A stretch of 22,154 nt of DNA from Saccoglossus kowalevskii (GCF_000003605.2 NW_003135832.1:169617-191770); one strand, 5' to 3'. Counted from the stretch's first letter, positions 1 to 8,426 are shown. Numbers and translations: made by a program. Notes: generated by a model from the letters alone, not told the origin.

Positions 1-105
1 TCGGTACTTTGAGCATGATACTCTCACGAAAATGCAGCTAGGATTTGTTATGCGGCGGGCGGTAAAAAAATGAAGATAAAAATAATATTAATAAAATAAT
101 TTAGC

Positions 106-143
106 AATTTTTCGCGCTTAAAAGTCGGCGGGCGCGAGAAATT
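106..143. repeat. Inverted repeat with E2F-like arms
   Basis: The left arm AATTTTTCGCGC (106-117) pairs with GCGCGAGAAATT (132-143) at 11 of 12 positions, across a 14-base loop. The left arm contains TTTCGCGC, which matches the E2F consensus TTTSGCGC. The right arm carries the inverted site with one mismatch. The pairing is seen directly; a regulatory role is inference, since no gene start is established nearby. Confidence 0.45.
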
Positions 144-585
144 ACGCTGAAATGAAATGTTATTTTTATTTCATTTTTGCCCTTCTTCATTCGGCGGGTT
201 CGCGAAACAAGAGATAATAAAAGTCTGGCCTTACAGACGCCCTGATTTTCACTGGTATGGGGTTCAATAATATTCCACCTGTGAGCGTTAATGTCATAAT
301 TAAAGTAAAATTTTCGTAAACAAACATTCCTTTCGCCCCAATTATTGTTATGACGACATTGCAAGACAGCGTCGAAGGTGCACTAAAGATAATACGCTAT
401 CTACCTTTCACGTTTAGTAACGAGAGGTTGTCGGTGCGTACACTTCTTGTCGCATCGTTTTTGTGTGTGCACCCAACTATAGCGAAAATTCCAAATTGCG
501 CCTTTCTAACTGGACAAACATTTTTACAGGTTTTCAATGAGCATTCAATGGCCGTTGTTATCAGTGTATCTTCACTGGTGTCTCT

Positions 586-593
586 TATAAAAG
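586..593 (+). promoter_or_regulatory. TATA-box-like element
   Basis: TATAAAAG is a strong match to the metazoan TATA consensus and sits in the least AT-rich part of the left end. A start site would be expected near 615-620. A GTGAGA donor-like site lies about 90 bases further on, so a short 5' exon is possible. No following coding exon could be identified, so chance occurrence remains a real alternative. Confidence 0.25.
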
Positions 594-1238
594 TGCAAGT
601 TCAGAAAATGACGGAACGCGATCTTCAGCAGCGGCGACGAGATTCATTTCGCTATTCATACTATATTGGAATAATGCAAACCACGATTACAGTTTCGGTT
701 ACGGTCCGTGAGAATTGTTTGCGAGAACTATGATAGTTTAAACAATGTTAGTTTCATTTTCTCGACGTTTGCAGACATTTTATTTTATAGAAAACAAACA
801 AACATTCAGGAGACTGTATGCAAGTCTAAGTCGAAGATTAAGCGGAGTGGCGTACACACGGCTCGACACTTGCAACACAGCGACCAAGTTATAAAACACG
901 ACCACGAACTTAAGAAATAATGAACGTGGAAAAAAACAAAACAACAATCTGGAGTGAAGTGTGATAAGCAGGCATTTAAAATCATTAAAATCCATAAAGT
1001 ACCCGGCAAAATTTTCTAAAGCTAATTTATTAAAAATTGAGCCGATGATAAAAAAAGTGGATGACATTTTTGCATTGTTCGTATTGTGGTATGGTAATAC
1101 AAATACTCGAATATAACATTGTGAAATTGCATTATAAATACCGAAATCTCGTATCGCAGATTGTCATGTTGTTGTGTCAAATGGCATAACATACGATAAC
1201 ATCGCATATCCTAATTTTGGCAGGAATACGACGCCATA

Positions 1239-1261
1239 CAGCACAGCACAGCACAGCACAG
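1239..1261. repeat. Pentanucleotide microsatellite (CAGCA)n
   Basis: About four and a half perfect CAGCA units stand in tandem. It is a simple sequence repeat with no associated gene. Confidence 0.9.
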
Positions 1262-1749
1262 TAGGTTTGGATGGAGATGTGATAAGTCACCACTATTCAA
1301 TCATATGACTCAAGGCACGAGAGCTAGACTGTCGCGTTACGTTAACGGTTCAGCGATCTGAAACTTGAAAAAAACTTGACGTGCGAATAAAGTTTACACC
1401 AAATTTTTGGTGAAATTTCATGAGGTGGAATTTAGAATCAGTACAATTGATGACCTACACCAAAGTCAACAAGAAGCCTGAAAAAACCTTTGCTATTTAG
1501 AATGCGCATGTTTGTTCTTAAATACAAACTCAAAAGAAAACCTAAGGATTAATTTTGTCAAGTATACTGTTTTATTTCAGGAGCTAAGGGGCCCTTAAAC
1601 AATAGAATAACGCAAATGTTAATAAATGTTAATGCAAATTAATATTGTTATAGCTCCAAATTGAGAGATTATGCAAATTCCCGGTAAAACAGGATGCAAT
1701 ATAATACAAGACAATAGAGATAAATATTATTTGGAATGTAATTTGCATA

Positions 1750-1755
1750 TTTATT
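1750..1755 (-). terminator. Poly(A) signal AATAAA on the minus strand
   Basis: The minus strand reads AATAAA here, about 100 bases past the longest open frame of the splice-acceptor exon at 1853-1945. It is the first canonical signal seen downstream of the lectin gene. That supports a terminal 3' exon here, though the link to the lectin is inference. Confidence 0.4.
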
Positions 1756-1852
1756 GCACCAGGAAGCAAAACAAAAATGTACCCATGTAAAAAAGTACCC
1801 ATGTAATAATTAGAATAACATATAATAAAACAATATATGTCGAGTATTTATA

Positions 1853-1945
1853 TCAGACGGTGCAAGCACAAATAGCGTTGGTCGGTGTATTCACTGTACT
1901 GTCGGACGTTGGCATGGTACGGATGTACTCAAGCGCAACTGCATT
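1853..1945 (-). other. Probable 3' terminal exon, possibly exon 4 of the lectin gene
   Basis: On the minus strand a long T-rich tract ending in TTTTCAG (AG at 1947-1946) forms a textbook 3' splice site. The exon after it is open for 30 codons in one frame, starting NAVALEYIRT and ending with TGA at 1855-1853. If instead it is joined to the GTAATA donor in lectin exon 3 (exon end 2581), the phase gives E-C-S-C-A and a stop at 1931-1929, with the remainder as 3' UTR. AATAAA follows at 1755-1750. No domain is recognisable. Its membership in the lectin gene rests on orientation, distance and the poly(A) signal only; it could be the last exon of another gene. Confidence 0.4.
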
Positions 1946-2545
1946 CTGAAAACAACAAAACAAAAACGAATACAGGCGATATATTGGTTATTAAACACAG
2001 GGGCTCTATATATGTCAGTATTCAATGCTAACATACGATGGTATATAAACGTTCCGTTGCGATACGAGTTATGTAGAAACATTAAAACCGACTGCGCCAC
2101 CAAACGATTGAAATTTGTTTTTTCTGGAAGCAAAATATTATCGAACAAATTGGTCTCCTGGCGTTGTTATACTCCTATGTAAAGTCAGTACCTAGATAGG
2201 CGATCACCAACATACGATCGACGCTTACAAAGTGACGTTAGTAGTATGAATATGAAAACTGATTACAAAAATATAGTTCAGTAACATCTCTCACGAATCG
2301 CCCTGAATTTCCGTCTACCGTAAACATGTGTTTTAACTTTAAACTATACCAATCCAAACGAATGCTTTAGGAAAACCAAATAAAAAGCAATATAAAGTGT
2401 TGTATGGAATTACATGTAATTTTACGCAGGAAGATTGTGTTATAACAAATGAAGTATGATGCATATGGTCAAAAAACCGACCAATGAAGTTCCACCTTTC
2501 AAATTAACGGATGTTCTGAACGATCTCAACGAAGGTGTAACAATC

Positions 2546-3785
2546 CTACGTATTGTCTCGTGTTAATTTTTCATTATTACCTTCTGGAAATTGACACACA
2601 TATCCTTTCTTTTCGTAACAATACTCATCATCAAAGTTACCATTCTTTGTTGGTCTATACCTATAGCGAAAACAACATAAGACGGCGATGTTATCAAAAA
2701 GATTGCATGTGTATTTTTTGAATATATGACATGATTCTGTCATTGTAATGTACGCTCGAACATATTATAATGTTGTCGACCCTGTACGAATTAAAATTAC
2801 TAAAACTGTATATCGATTTGTCGATATAGTTACCGCTGGTAACTGTGTGTGTCTTGCTGCTGTGCGAAAGAGGAACGCTGTGTCGTAGAACGTTTCGAAG
2901 TTGCACAATGCTAAGTAAAGTTGCGATTATATCAGTACTATTTATTTGCGGGGCCTTCATTTGTGGAAAAACATTGTACTTCCATACTGGTAAATTGCGA
3001 ATCAATGCTTATTACTGGCGTGTTAAATTCACGACGGAGCGAACCGTAAGTCAGAAAAAGTTAAGTTACGTATGGTGGGTGTGGTAAATAAGTCACCAAA
3101 TGCTTCGTTGTTATTTCTTACCACAACTGTACACAATTCTGCCCCTCTTCACTTTCGCTGATGTTATCGTTGGGTTGGTTCTTCTCCCATACCTCAAATG
3201 TTTCACACTGATCATGCAACCATGTGAACAGATGCGGTTTGTTCTTGTGACGATATTTTTTGGGGTCTGCGTCGTCGTGATACCCGACCCAGAATCCATA
3301 GTTGTGACACTTCCTCGTGTCTGTCTTTTCACGGATCAGCTTTCATATTTCTTGGTGCGTCCTCTTCCGGTCAATTGTGGCTAACCATCCTCCAAGGCTT
3401 TCACACTCGTTCTTAGCCCATGCCCAGTTGGAGTCTTCATTTCTGCAATATACCTCATACCTCCAGCAGGAGCAACTTCGATAAGAGAAGACTGTCAAAG
3501 AGAGGGGAAAAATCTTTTTAAAAACGTTAAGACTTTTACATCATTATAACCAGTAATGGATGCTTGAGATTGAAATTACGGGGTTTGATTATAGTTTGCA
3601 GTTACGTTCAAAACTCATTGTTATAAATTGTTAGCCTGTTACACGATTACAATAAACACGCTGAAAAAAAATAAGAAATGCAAATGACATTTGACAAACT
3701 TACCGGCCGTGTTACCAGATGCCACGTAATATGACATACAAGTGACCAATAAAAACGTCACAGCTAACATTCTAACCATTCTCAT
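2546..3785 (-). CDS. Secreted single-domain C-type lectin, three exons, with one in-frame TGA
   Basis: Exon 1 is 3785-3704, exon 2 is 3491-3122 and exon 3 is 2660-2546. Donors are GTAAGT and GTAAGA; acceptors are CTCTCTTTGACAG and TTCGCTATAG. Phases 1 and 2 match at both junctions, giving 188 codons plus a stop. Residues 1-27 begin MRMVRMLAVTFLLV and form a signal peptide; Met3 has the stronger Kozak context. The lectin fold follows: Cys34/36/43, NWAWAKNEC (49-57), GGWLATI (61-67), FWVGY (94-98), W118, NQPND (132-136), NCVQLW (146-151), NFDDEYC (159-165) and GYVCQF (170-175). QPN and FDD stand where QPD/EPN and WND usually provide Ca2+ and sugar contacts, so binding may be atypical. Codon 77 is TGA (3345-3343), with homology continuing in frame on both sides: a nonsense allele, young pseudogene or base error. 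Known members bind carbohydrates extracellularly, often in innate immunity. An alternative 3' end uses the exon at 1945. Confidence 0.85.
2908..3045 (+). other. Possible signal-peptide exon nested in lectin intron 2, opposite strand
   Basis: The plus strand has an ATG followed by 46 open codons starting MLSKVAIISVLFICGAF, a short basic start and a hydrophobic run typical of a signal peptide or type II membrane anchor. The open segment ends in phase 0 at a perfect GTAAGT donor (3046-3051). It lies entirely within the second intron of the lectin gene. No later exon was found and the sequence matches no family I recognise. A chance hydrophobic frame next to a chance donor is the main alternative. 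Confidence 0.25.
3343..3345 (-). other. In-frame TGA inside the lectin domain
   Basis: The codon falls between HQEI and KLIREK, in helix 2 of the lectin fold, with no change of frame. It is one C-to-T step from CGA (Arg), the transition expected from deamination of a methylated CpG. Truncation here would remove the FWVG, QPN and C-terminal strands. Confidence 0.75.
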
Positions 3786-3838
3786 CTCAGACCAGGGTAC
3801 TGTAGATTCGAAACACCCTGTTGTACACCAAGTCGCTG

Positions 3839-3845
3839 TTATATA
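3839..3845 (-). promoter_or_regulatory. TATA box of the lectin gene
   Basis: The minus strand reads TATATAA, about 54 bases upstream of the first ATG (3785). A start site 25-30 bases downstream would leave a 5' UTR of roughly 25-30 bases, as is common for short secreted-protein genes. Confidence 0.5.
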
Positions 3846-4620
3846 TGTATGCGCATCGAATTTCGTATAAGAAGATAATTTACACATTCAAAATACAAAC
3901 AGTATTATTCAAATATGCTTTAAAAATACGTAATGAATATTATTTTAGTCAATATTGATATACTCAAACAAAACAAACGAGTTATATCCTGGTCAATCTT
4001 CATAACGTGCGTTCACTATAACATTGTATGAATCGATCAGACTAGATGTCCAAACATCGTCATGCTGTTTTTGTACATATACATATACAAGAATTACGCT
4101 AAAAACAATTTTGAATCACGATAAAATTATTTTTTTGTACGACACTATTTTTCCGCATTTAACGAATAGTTGTCGTTTGAAACCTGTTTTCTACAACTAA
4201 TTTATATGATAGTGTTTCTTGGGTCTCTCTTTTTTTAAATGAAAAAAATAACAAAAAGACAACACATTGATTTATACGATTAAGTCTTACCGACTCGTCA
4301 TTCAAAGGATTTGCAGGATGTTAAATTACAATACGACTCTTTATTAAAATAAGTACAGGGGTGTGGCACTACTGAGTGGTGGGTGGATTAGAATATACAC
4401 AGTAGCAGGGTAGTAACGTTCCGATGACCAATACAATAGGGGGCAAGTCGCCCGCAAATTTGGATACACGTTTGACATTGTTGTTTGATACCATAAGTTA
4501 TTGAACATACTGAATACACTTTTTAATAAATATAAAAAACGCAAAATAGTGTTATAACGAATACGCACATGTTTTGATTATTCCGATACATACTATACTC
4601 TTACAATTAAGATAATATAG
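3846..4620. other. Intergenic AT-rich sequence upstream of the lectin gene
   Basis: I see no gene here. Only short open frames without recognisable content occur. The right end (TTACAATTAAGATAATATAG) resembles a 3' splice site. Confidence 0.5.
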
Positions 4621-4875
4621 GTGCATGCTACTGAAACAACATATTATGAAGCTACAACTAATTTTATAAACATGTACTGCTTACGGTGCCGCGATATTGA
4701 CACTGTAATAAAATACGACATCGATATTAACTGGTGTGAAATATGGGAGTTTGCAGCTGAATGCGCAAATTGTCAGCAAGAACTATTTGTTGCTGACAGA
4801 ACGGATATTGCAATTGTCTGTTACTTTCTAATTAAGCTAAAAACCGACTACCAGCAAAAACAGGAGTACACATTT
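4621..4875 (+). other. Exon-like open stretch with two CxxC pairs; function unknown
   Basis: The frame is open for exactly 85 codons from an acceptor-like ATATAG to a perfect GTAAGT donor (4876-4881), and stays open to 5007 if unspliced. The first in-frame ATG is at 4672. The translation holds YCLRC and ECANC about 27 residues apart, which could be metal-binding pairs, plus further cysteines and a hydrophobic stretch near AIVCYFLI. No family is recognised. The full 128-codon run is near the limit expected by chance in this composition, so this is only a candidate internal exon. Confidence 0.2.
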
Positions 4876-5850
4876 GTAAGTAAACCTACTCAGCTAACCA
4901 AACGATGCGCTTCCTACCATCTAATTAAATTATCATTCTTCGTCGCTGAACCCTACCATCATATCATGGCATCTCAACAGCAACAATATTTGTATTATAT
5001 TTCATGACACGCCATATATTCTTTTAAATTTTAATCAGACAATATTTTACAAATTAGGAAATTTGTTCTTTTTGTTTTATATTGAAACGTTGTATTTTCC
5101 CCCATGTTAACAGTTTTTGGTATTATGGGATATGTTTGCGAGGTTTGCGTATTTTATTTCATATTTCACAATCACGTGGTTGTATCCAACGCGTCGTCAC
5201 TATGAACCGCCGGATATCAAGATGGCCATCAGACGCATGTGCAAATGACGACTCCCCCGCTTTAACTGGATTATATTGAATAAAGACAATACGACATCAA
5301 AATTTAAATCTTTCTGTGTGCACGGTCGAAAGTGCAACACATGCATCGCTGAAACAAATCTCACAACAAATTGTATGATATTTGTCATCAAATGATACAA
5401 AAACAAGGGATATTACAAACAATTGTAACGACAAAAAACACATGTTTGTTTCATACCGTGACATCAGAGGAGAACACAACGTTATGTACATGCAAATAAT
5501 TTGCGTCACTACACGTCTGAACAAAGACTTTATTTAAAAAAATAGTTTTCTCTAATTCGACGTTAAATCATTGCTGCATTCTACATGATGTTTATAATCC
5601 GCATTCATGAACATTCGCATATAGTATTTAATTTTCCCGATTTCCCATGTTGTTATGTTTATCACGAAACACGGCTGTCTGCGCATGAGTAGAATGTTGA
5701 CGTGTCTTCACGTATGTAATTTGCATAAATACGTCACATTGCAGATGTCACTCGCAAATATAACGCACAACTGACGAATTGAACCACAATTGTAGTTGCT
5801 CTCATCACACCACTAAACTTACTTTAGTTTATCACTTACATAAAAAAATT

Positions 5851-5871
5851 CAACAAAACAAAACAAAACAA
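5851..5871. repeat. CAAAA simple repeat
   Basis: About four tandem units of the pentamer CAAAA, slightly irregular at the left edge. Confidence 0.85.
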
Positions 5872-5880
5872 GACGAGTGC

Positions 5881-5919
5881 ATTTAATCACAGACTAGTAT
5901 TACTAGTCTGATATTAAAT
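5881..5919. repeat. 39-bp near-perfect palindrome
   Basis: AGACTAGTA and TACTAGTCT flank a single central base (5900). Beyond a partly mismatched triplet on each side, ATTTAAT pairs with ATTAAAT. The result is 19-base arms with 17 matches, able to form a cruciform. Confidence 0.85.
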
Positions 5920-6583
5920 ACTTAAATATCATAATCAAATTGATGATAAAATGTCCCATTCTTTTGCTGGACACGAGGTATGCGAATAGTTTTTTTTTTG
6001 AGGCAAAGTTATGCGATTTTTTGATCTACCGAATTTTTTTCTATATTTTGAAAATTATATAAACGAATATCAAGCAAATAGTGCGATTACGGCAATTTTT
6101 CTGAGCCTAAATATGCTAATTAACCAACCGATCATGTTCAAAGTTAACAGTGCTTCCCCATCATAAGACGTCAGGGCACACTTAGCCATTATACCAACCA
6201 CGAAACCTTGTATATAGATCATTAAACGATAAGACCCATTGACAACCAGGCTAAAAGCTGGGTTATTTTACTCATCTGTGACCAACTCGACTTTTTTTGG
6301 TTTATTCGTATTCCACAAATTGGATCGATTAGTTTAATTTAGCATACGAGTATTTATAGTGTTCTATAGCAATTTTCAGATAAACACATCAAATATTTAT
6401 GATTTAGATCATATCAATTATGGGCGAACATCACAATATGTTCAATTGTGTGGTGTGATTACAGAAATGCTCGCGACTTTATCGAGTAGAAAGTAGTATT
6501 CCCTATAAATCATAATAATAGGTATTTAAAGATATTGAACCATACATGTCAATTTACTGGAATAGTTGAATCGTTGTGGTGTC

Positions 6584-6634
6584 CATAACCAATGTTCTAA
6601 TGCATCGATTCAAATGTGTTGGTAATTGGTTATG
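6584..6634. repeat. 10-bp inverted repeat
   Basis: CATAACCAAT (6584-6593) and ATTGGTTATG (6625-6634) are perfect reverse complements separated by 31 bases. ATTGG/CCAAT is also the NF-Y core, present here in both orientations. Confidence 0.6.
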
Positions 6635-6939
6635 CCAACAAGTGAATTTCAGTGCGTCGAACTAGTAGAGCAATTCGCTCATGAGTGATCATAGATCATA
6701 ATGACTAGGATGCTTACACAACACAAATATATTTGTTGAGCGTTTGTGACAATTAGGGACTTCCGCTGGCTGCTCGTGAACACGTGACTTATTATAATAT
6801 AAATATCGTGGTTATGATAAGCTACCCCATTATAATTGAATAAATCAAATAAATAAATTACTTATAATTATAAAGCACCATTAAAACCACCGAACGTGGC
6901 TAACTCAGAATACCGGGTAATTGCGGCGTCTCGTGTTGA

Positions 6940-7086
6940 ATGAACTTCTTGGCAAAATTTTTCATCAGCATAAAGAAGAAGGACGGAGACGAATATGAGC
7001 CAGGTTCCCCTGCCAACATGAAGTGTAGTTTGAAACGCTATCACTCCACGCATGTTAAATCTAGCCCGGAAGCTTATGTATCCGGT
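6940..7086 (+). pseudogene. Exon fragment resembling DUF3504 / Crypton-recombinase-derived proteins
   Basis: The 49-codon frame has LAKFFISIKKKDGDEYEPGS followed by NMKCSLKRY. This matches from memory the conserved segment LxxFF.sVRKKDGxEYEP....m..s.dRyL found near the start of the DUF3504 (tyrosine-recombinase-like) region of KCTD1/ZMYM2/QRICH1-type proteins and Crypton transposons. It ends in phase 0 at a GTGAGT donor (7087-7092). A TGA directly precedes the ATG, and the frame before it (NSEYRVIAASRVE) seems to continue the homology in a shifted register. No catalytic Arg/His/Tyr region was found downstream. It is therefore either one exon of a larger gene or a decayed element; I favour a relic. 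Confidence 0.55.
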
Positions 7087-7092
7087 GTGAGT

Positions 7093-7365
7093 TGTTTTTA
7101 CATGTATTGTTGTAAAATTGGATTCGTGTATGGTTGCAAACTTTTATTAAAATATTGAATATTATCATCATCGTGATCGTTCTTTTTTATTTTTTATACA
7201 TTTTATCCAAGCAAACGAAAGTAGTTCCGGGAATTTCTTTGATGATTGCACCTCTCTGTTGGTATTGACGACGGTCCGTACATGACCCACTGGACCGCAA
7301 CAATCCCCGGATGTTCCTATTCTAAAGTGTATGTTTGATTGGCGAGCGGATGAAGGCATGTAATA
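7093..7365 (-). other. Unassigned; minus-strand open frame running out of repeat copy B1
   Basis: On the minus strand a frame enters from the adjacent repeat through SSDWEVQYAI and stays open to about 7168, including GTSGDCCGPVGHVRTVV. It resembles no family I know. It may be unique flanking sequence fused to the repeat, or the continuation of a duplicated gene fragment. Confidence 0.2.
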
Positions 7366-7539
7366 AATGGCATACTGGACTTCCCAGTCTGATGAGTGCT
7401 GATACAGGCAAGAACCACACCAAGCATAAATGATGTTGTACCTAATGAACTATAGCTTCCCGTAGTTCATGTGTGGTGTTATGTATGTAAGATTGACTGG
7501 TGTACATTCTTGTCTCTGTTTCTATCTGCACGTACCTGT
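7366..7539 (-). repeat. Dispersed repeat B, copy 1
   Basis: This segment aligns by eye over its whole length with 11717-11948, in the same orientation. Shared blocks include GGCATACTGGACTTCCCAGT, GATGTTGTAC, and TGGTGTACATTCTTGTCTCT. A net 58 bases present in the other copy are missing here. Flanking sequence is unrelated, so the edges are probably true repeat ends. Both copies keep an internal ATGAACTA/TAGTTCAT foldback. Confidence 0.8.
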
Positions 7540-7544
7540 TAAGC

Positions 7545-7709
7545 AAAAAACAAACAAATAGTAACATAATATTTGTGAAATAATGTGGTAATATTAATAA
7601 AATATCTGTGTGTTATGTTGAGATAATGTGATATAATCGAATAAAGGGTTAAATAACGACCAAATAATAATGAAATAATGCGGTAAAAATATTGGAATGT
7701 GCAAATAAC
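7545..7709. repeat. Degenerate AT-rich low-complexity tract (left part)
   Basis: Irregular iterations of words such as AAATAATG, TAATAAAATA and GATAATGTG fill the interval. Similar words resume beyond the hairpin element at about 8065-8300. This suggests one degenerate satellite-like field interrupted by insertions. Confidence 0.5.
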
Positions 7710-7806
7710 ATAAGGTTATTACGAAGATACCTCAAAGTATGCACGAAGACAGTACAGCGGTCGATGCGACAGCGTACTGTCTGAGGTATCCTCATAATAA
7801 CCTTAT
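7710..7806. mobile_element. Hairpin element A, copy 1 (MITE-like)
   Basis: Terminal arms 7710-7734 (ATAAGGTTATTA...GATACCTCA) and 7782-7806 pair at 23 of 25 positions. Inside, GACAGTAC (7748-7755) pairs with GTACTGTC (7774-7781). A 13-base segment, AAGTATGCACGAA, is unpaired on the left side only. A 34-base stretch from 7727 recurs exactly in the copy near 15.97 kb. There is no coding capacity, as expected for a non-autonomous foldback element. Clear target-site duplications are not visible because the flanks are AT-rich. Confidence 0.75.
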
Positions 7807-7934
7807 TATTATACATCTTTTCCTTCTACGGATACATCATGGGAATGCCGAATTCCAAAAAGTTTAGAACAGAATCAGCGAACTTCTTTGTATGGAATCC
7901 GGTTAAACCCTGGTGGCAGCCATGTTTGTTTTTA

Positions 7935-7994
7935 ATATTAGAGAACGCTTACGCGCGTAATCATTCCATATTTGGAATCCGCGTTTCCTAATAT
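7935..7994. repeat. 60-bp foldback with nested palindromes
   Basis: Outer arms 7935-7948 (ATATTAGAGAACGC) and 7981-7994 (GCGTTTCCTAATAT) pair at 12 of 14 positions. Inside is a perfect 12-bp palindrome TTACGCGCGTAA (7949-7960) and then ATTCC/GGAAT. It is much richer in CpG than its surroundings. Confidence 0.6.
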
Positions 7995-8064
7995 GGTAGG
8001 ATGAAAATACCCCGTAAAATACCGCAAAATTACGACACGCTGTAACTTATGGCGTTACGGTGAC

Positions 8065-8300
8065 AGATGTGTAATAATGGTCAAATAATTTGTCAATAAT
8101 AGCAAAATAAGCAATTAATAGTGAAACATTCATCAAATAATGAAAGAATAGTAGCAAAATAAGCAAACAATGGTGAAATAAACAGCTAATCGTTCAATGA
8201 TGATCCAATAATGTGATAATAAAATTTAAATAATTATAAAATAATGTAATACAAACAATTACAAAATAAAAAAAATAATATAAAAAAAAAGACAATTGAG
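8065..8300. repeat. Degenerate AT-rich low-complexity tract (right part)
   Basis: Recurring words such as CAAATAATG, AGCAAAATAAGCAA and TGAAATAA, then poly(A)-rich runs. It continues the tract before 7710 and shows no fixed unit length. Confidence 0.5.
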
Positions 8301-8314
8301 ACAGGTAATTTTAG

Positions 8315-8426
8315 CGATAATCTCATCTCATACATGTCATACTGTTCCAATATGGCACCAGTTCTACAGGAGCAAATCCCGTCCAACATTGGCAGCAATG
8401 CTCAGGGAAAGGTTACAAAGGCCAAG
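8315..8426 (+). other. Short exon-like segment, unrecognised
   Basis: The segment runs from ATTTTAG to CCAAG|GTAACA. One frame is open throughout and includes VPIWHQFYRSKSRPTLAAML; a second frame is also open (MAPVLQEQIPSNIG). Local composition is less AT-rich than the flanks. No domain is recognisable. It could be a small exon or a fragment of an interspersed repeat. Confidence 0.15.

Larger units (their letters stand above)
1..1749. other. AT-rich stretch with no recognised gene
   Basis: No protein family is recognisable on either strand. A 127-codon plus-strand open frame (350-733) is about as long as chance allows in this much AT-rich sequence. Its product shows no domain, signal peptide or convincing splice context. 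Separately listed items inside are an inverted repeat with E2F-like arms, a TATA-like octamer and a short microsatellite. The lectin gene's likely poly(A) signal lies just beyond the right edge. Confidence 0.5.
4882..6939. other. Gene-poor AT-rich region with palindromes
   Basis: No coding region is recognised. It contains an octamer motif next to a CRE-like site (5719-5736), a CAAAA microsatellite, a 39-bp palindrome (5881-5919) and a 10-bp inverted repeat (6584-6634), some of them listed separately. Confidence 0.5.

Noticed and set aside
350-733. 127-codon plus-strand open frame
   Set aside because: It has no domain, leader or splice context. Frames of this length are expected about once by chance in this composition.
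2694-3005. 103-codon minus-strand open frame in lectin intron 2
   Set aside because: It lies between two phase-matched lectin exons and shows no lectin or other motif.
3100-3384. 94-codon plus-strand open frame
   Set aside because: It is the antisense shadow of lectin exon 2, which has clear lectin motifs on the minus strand.
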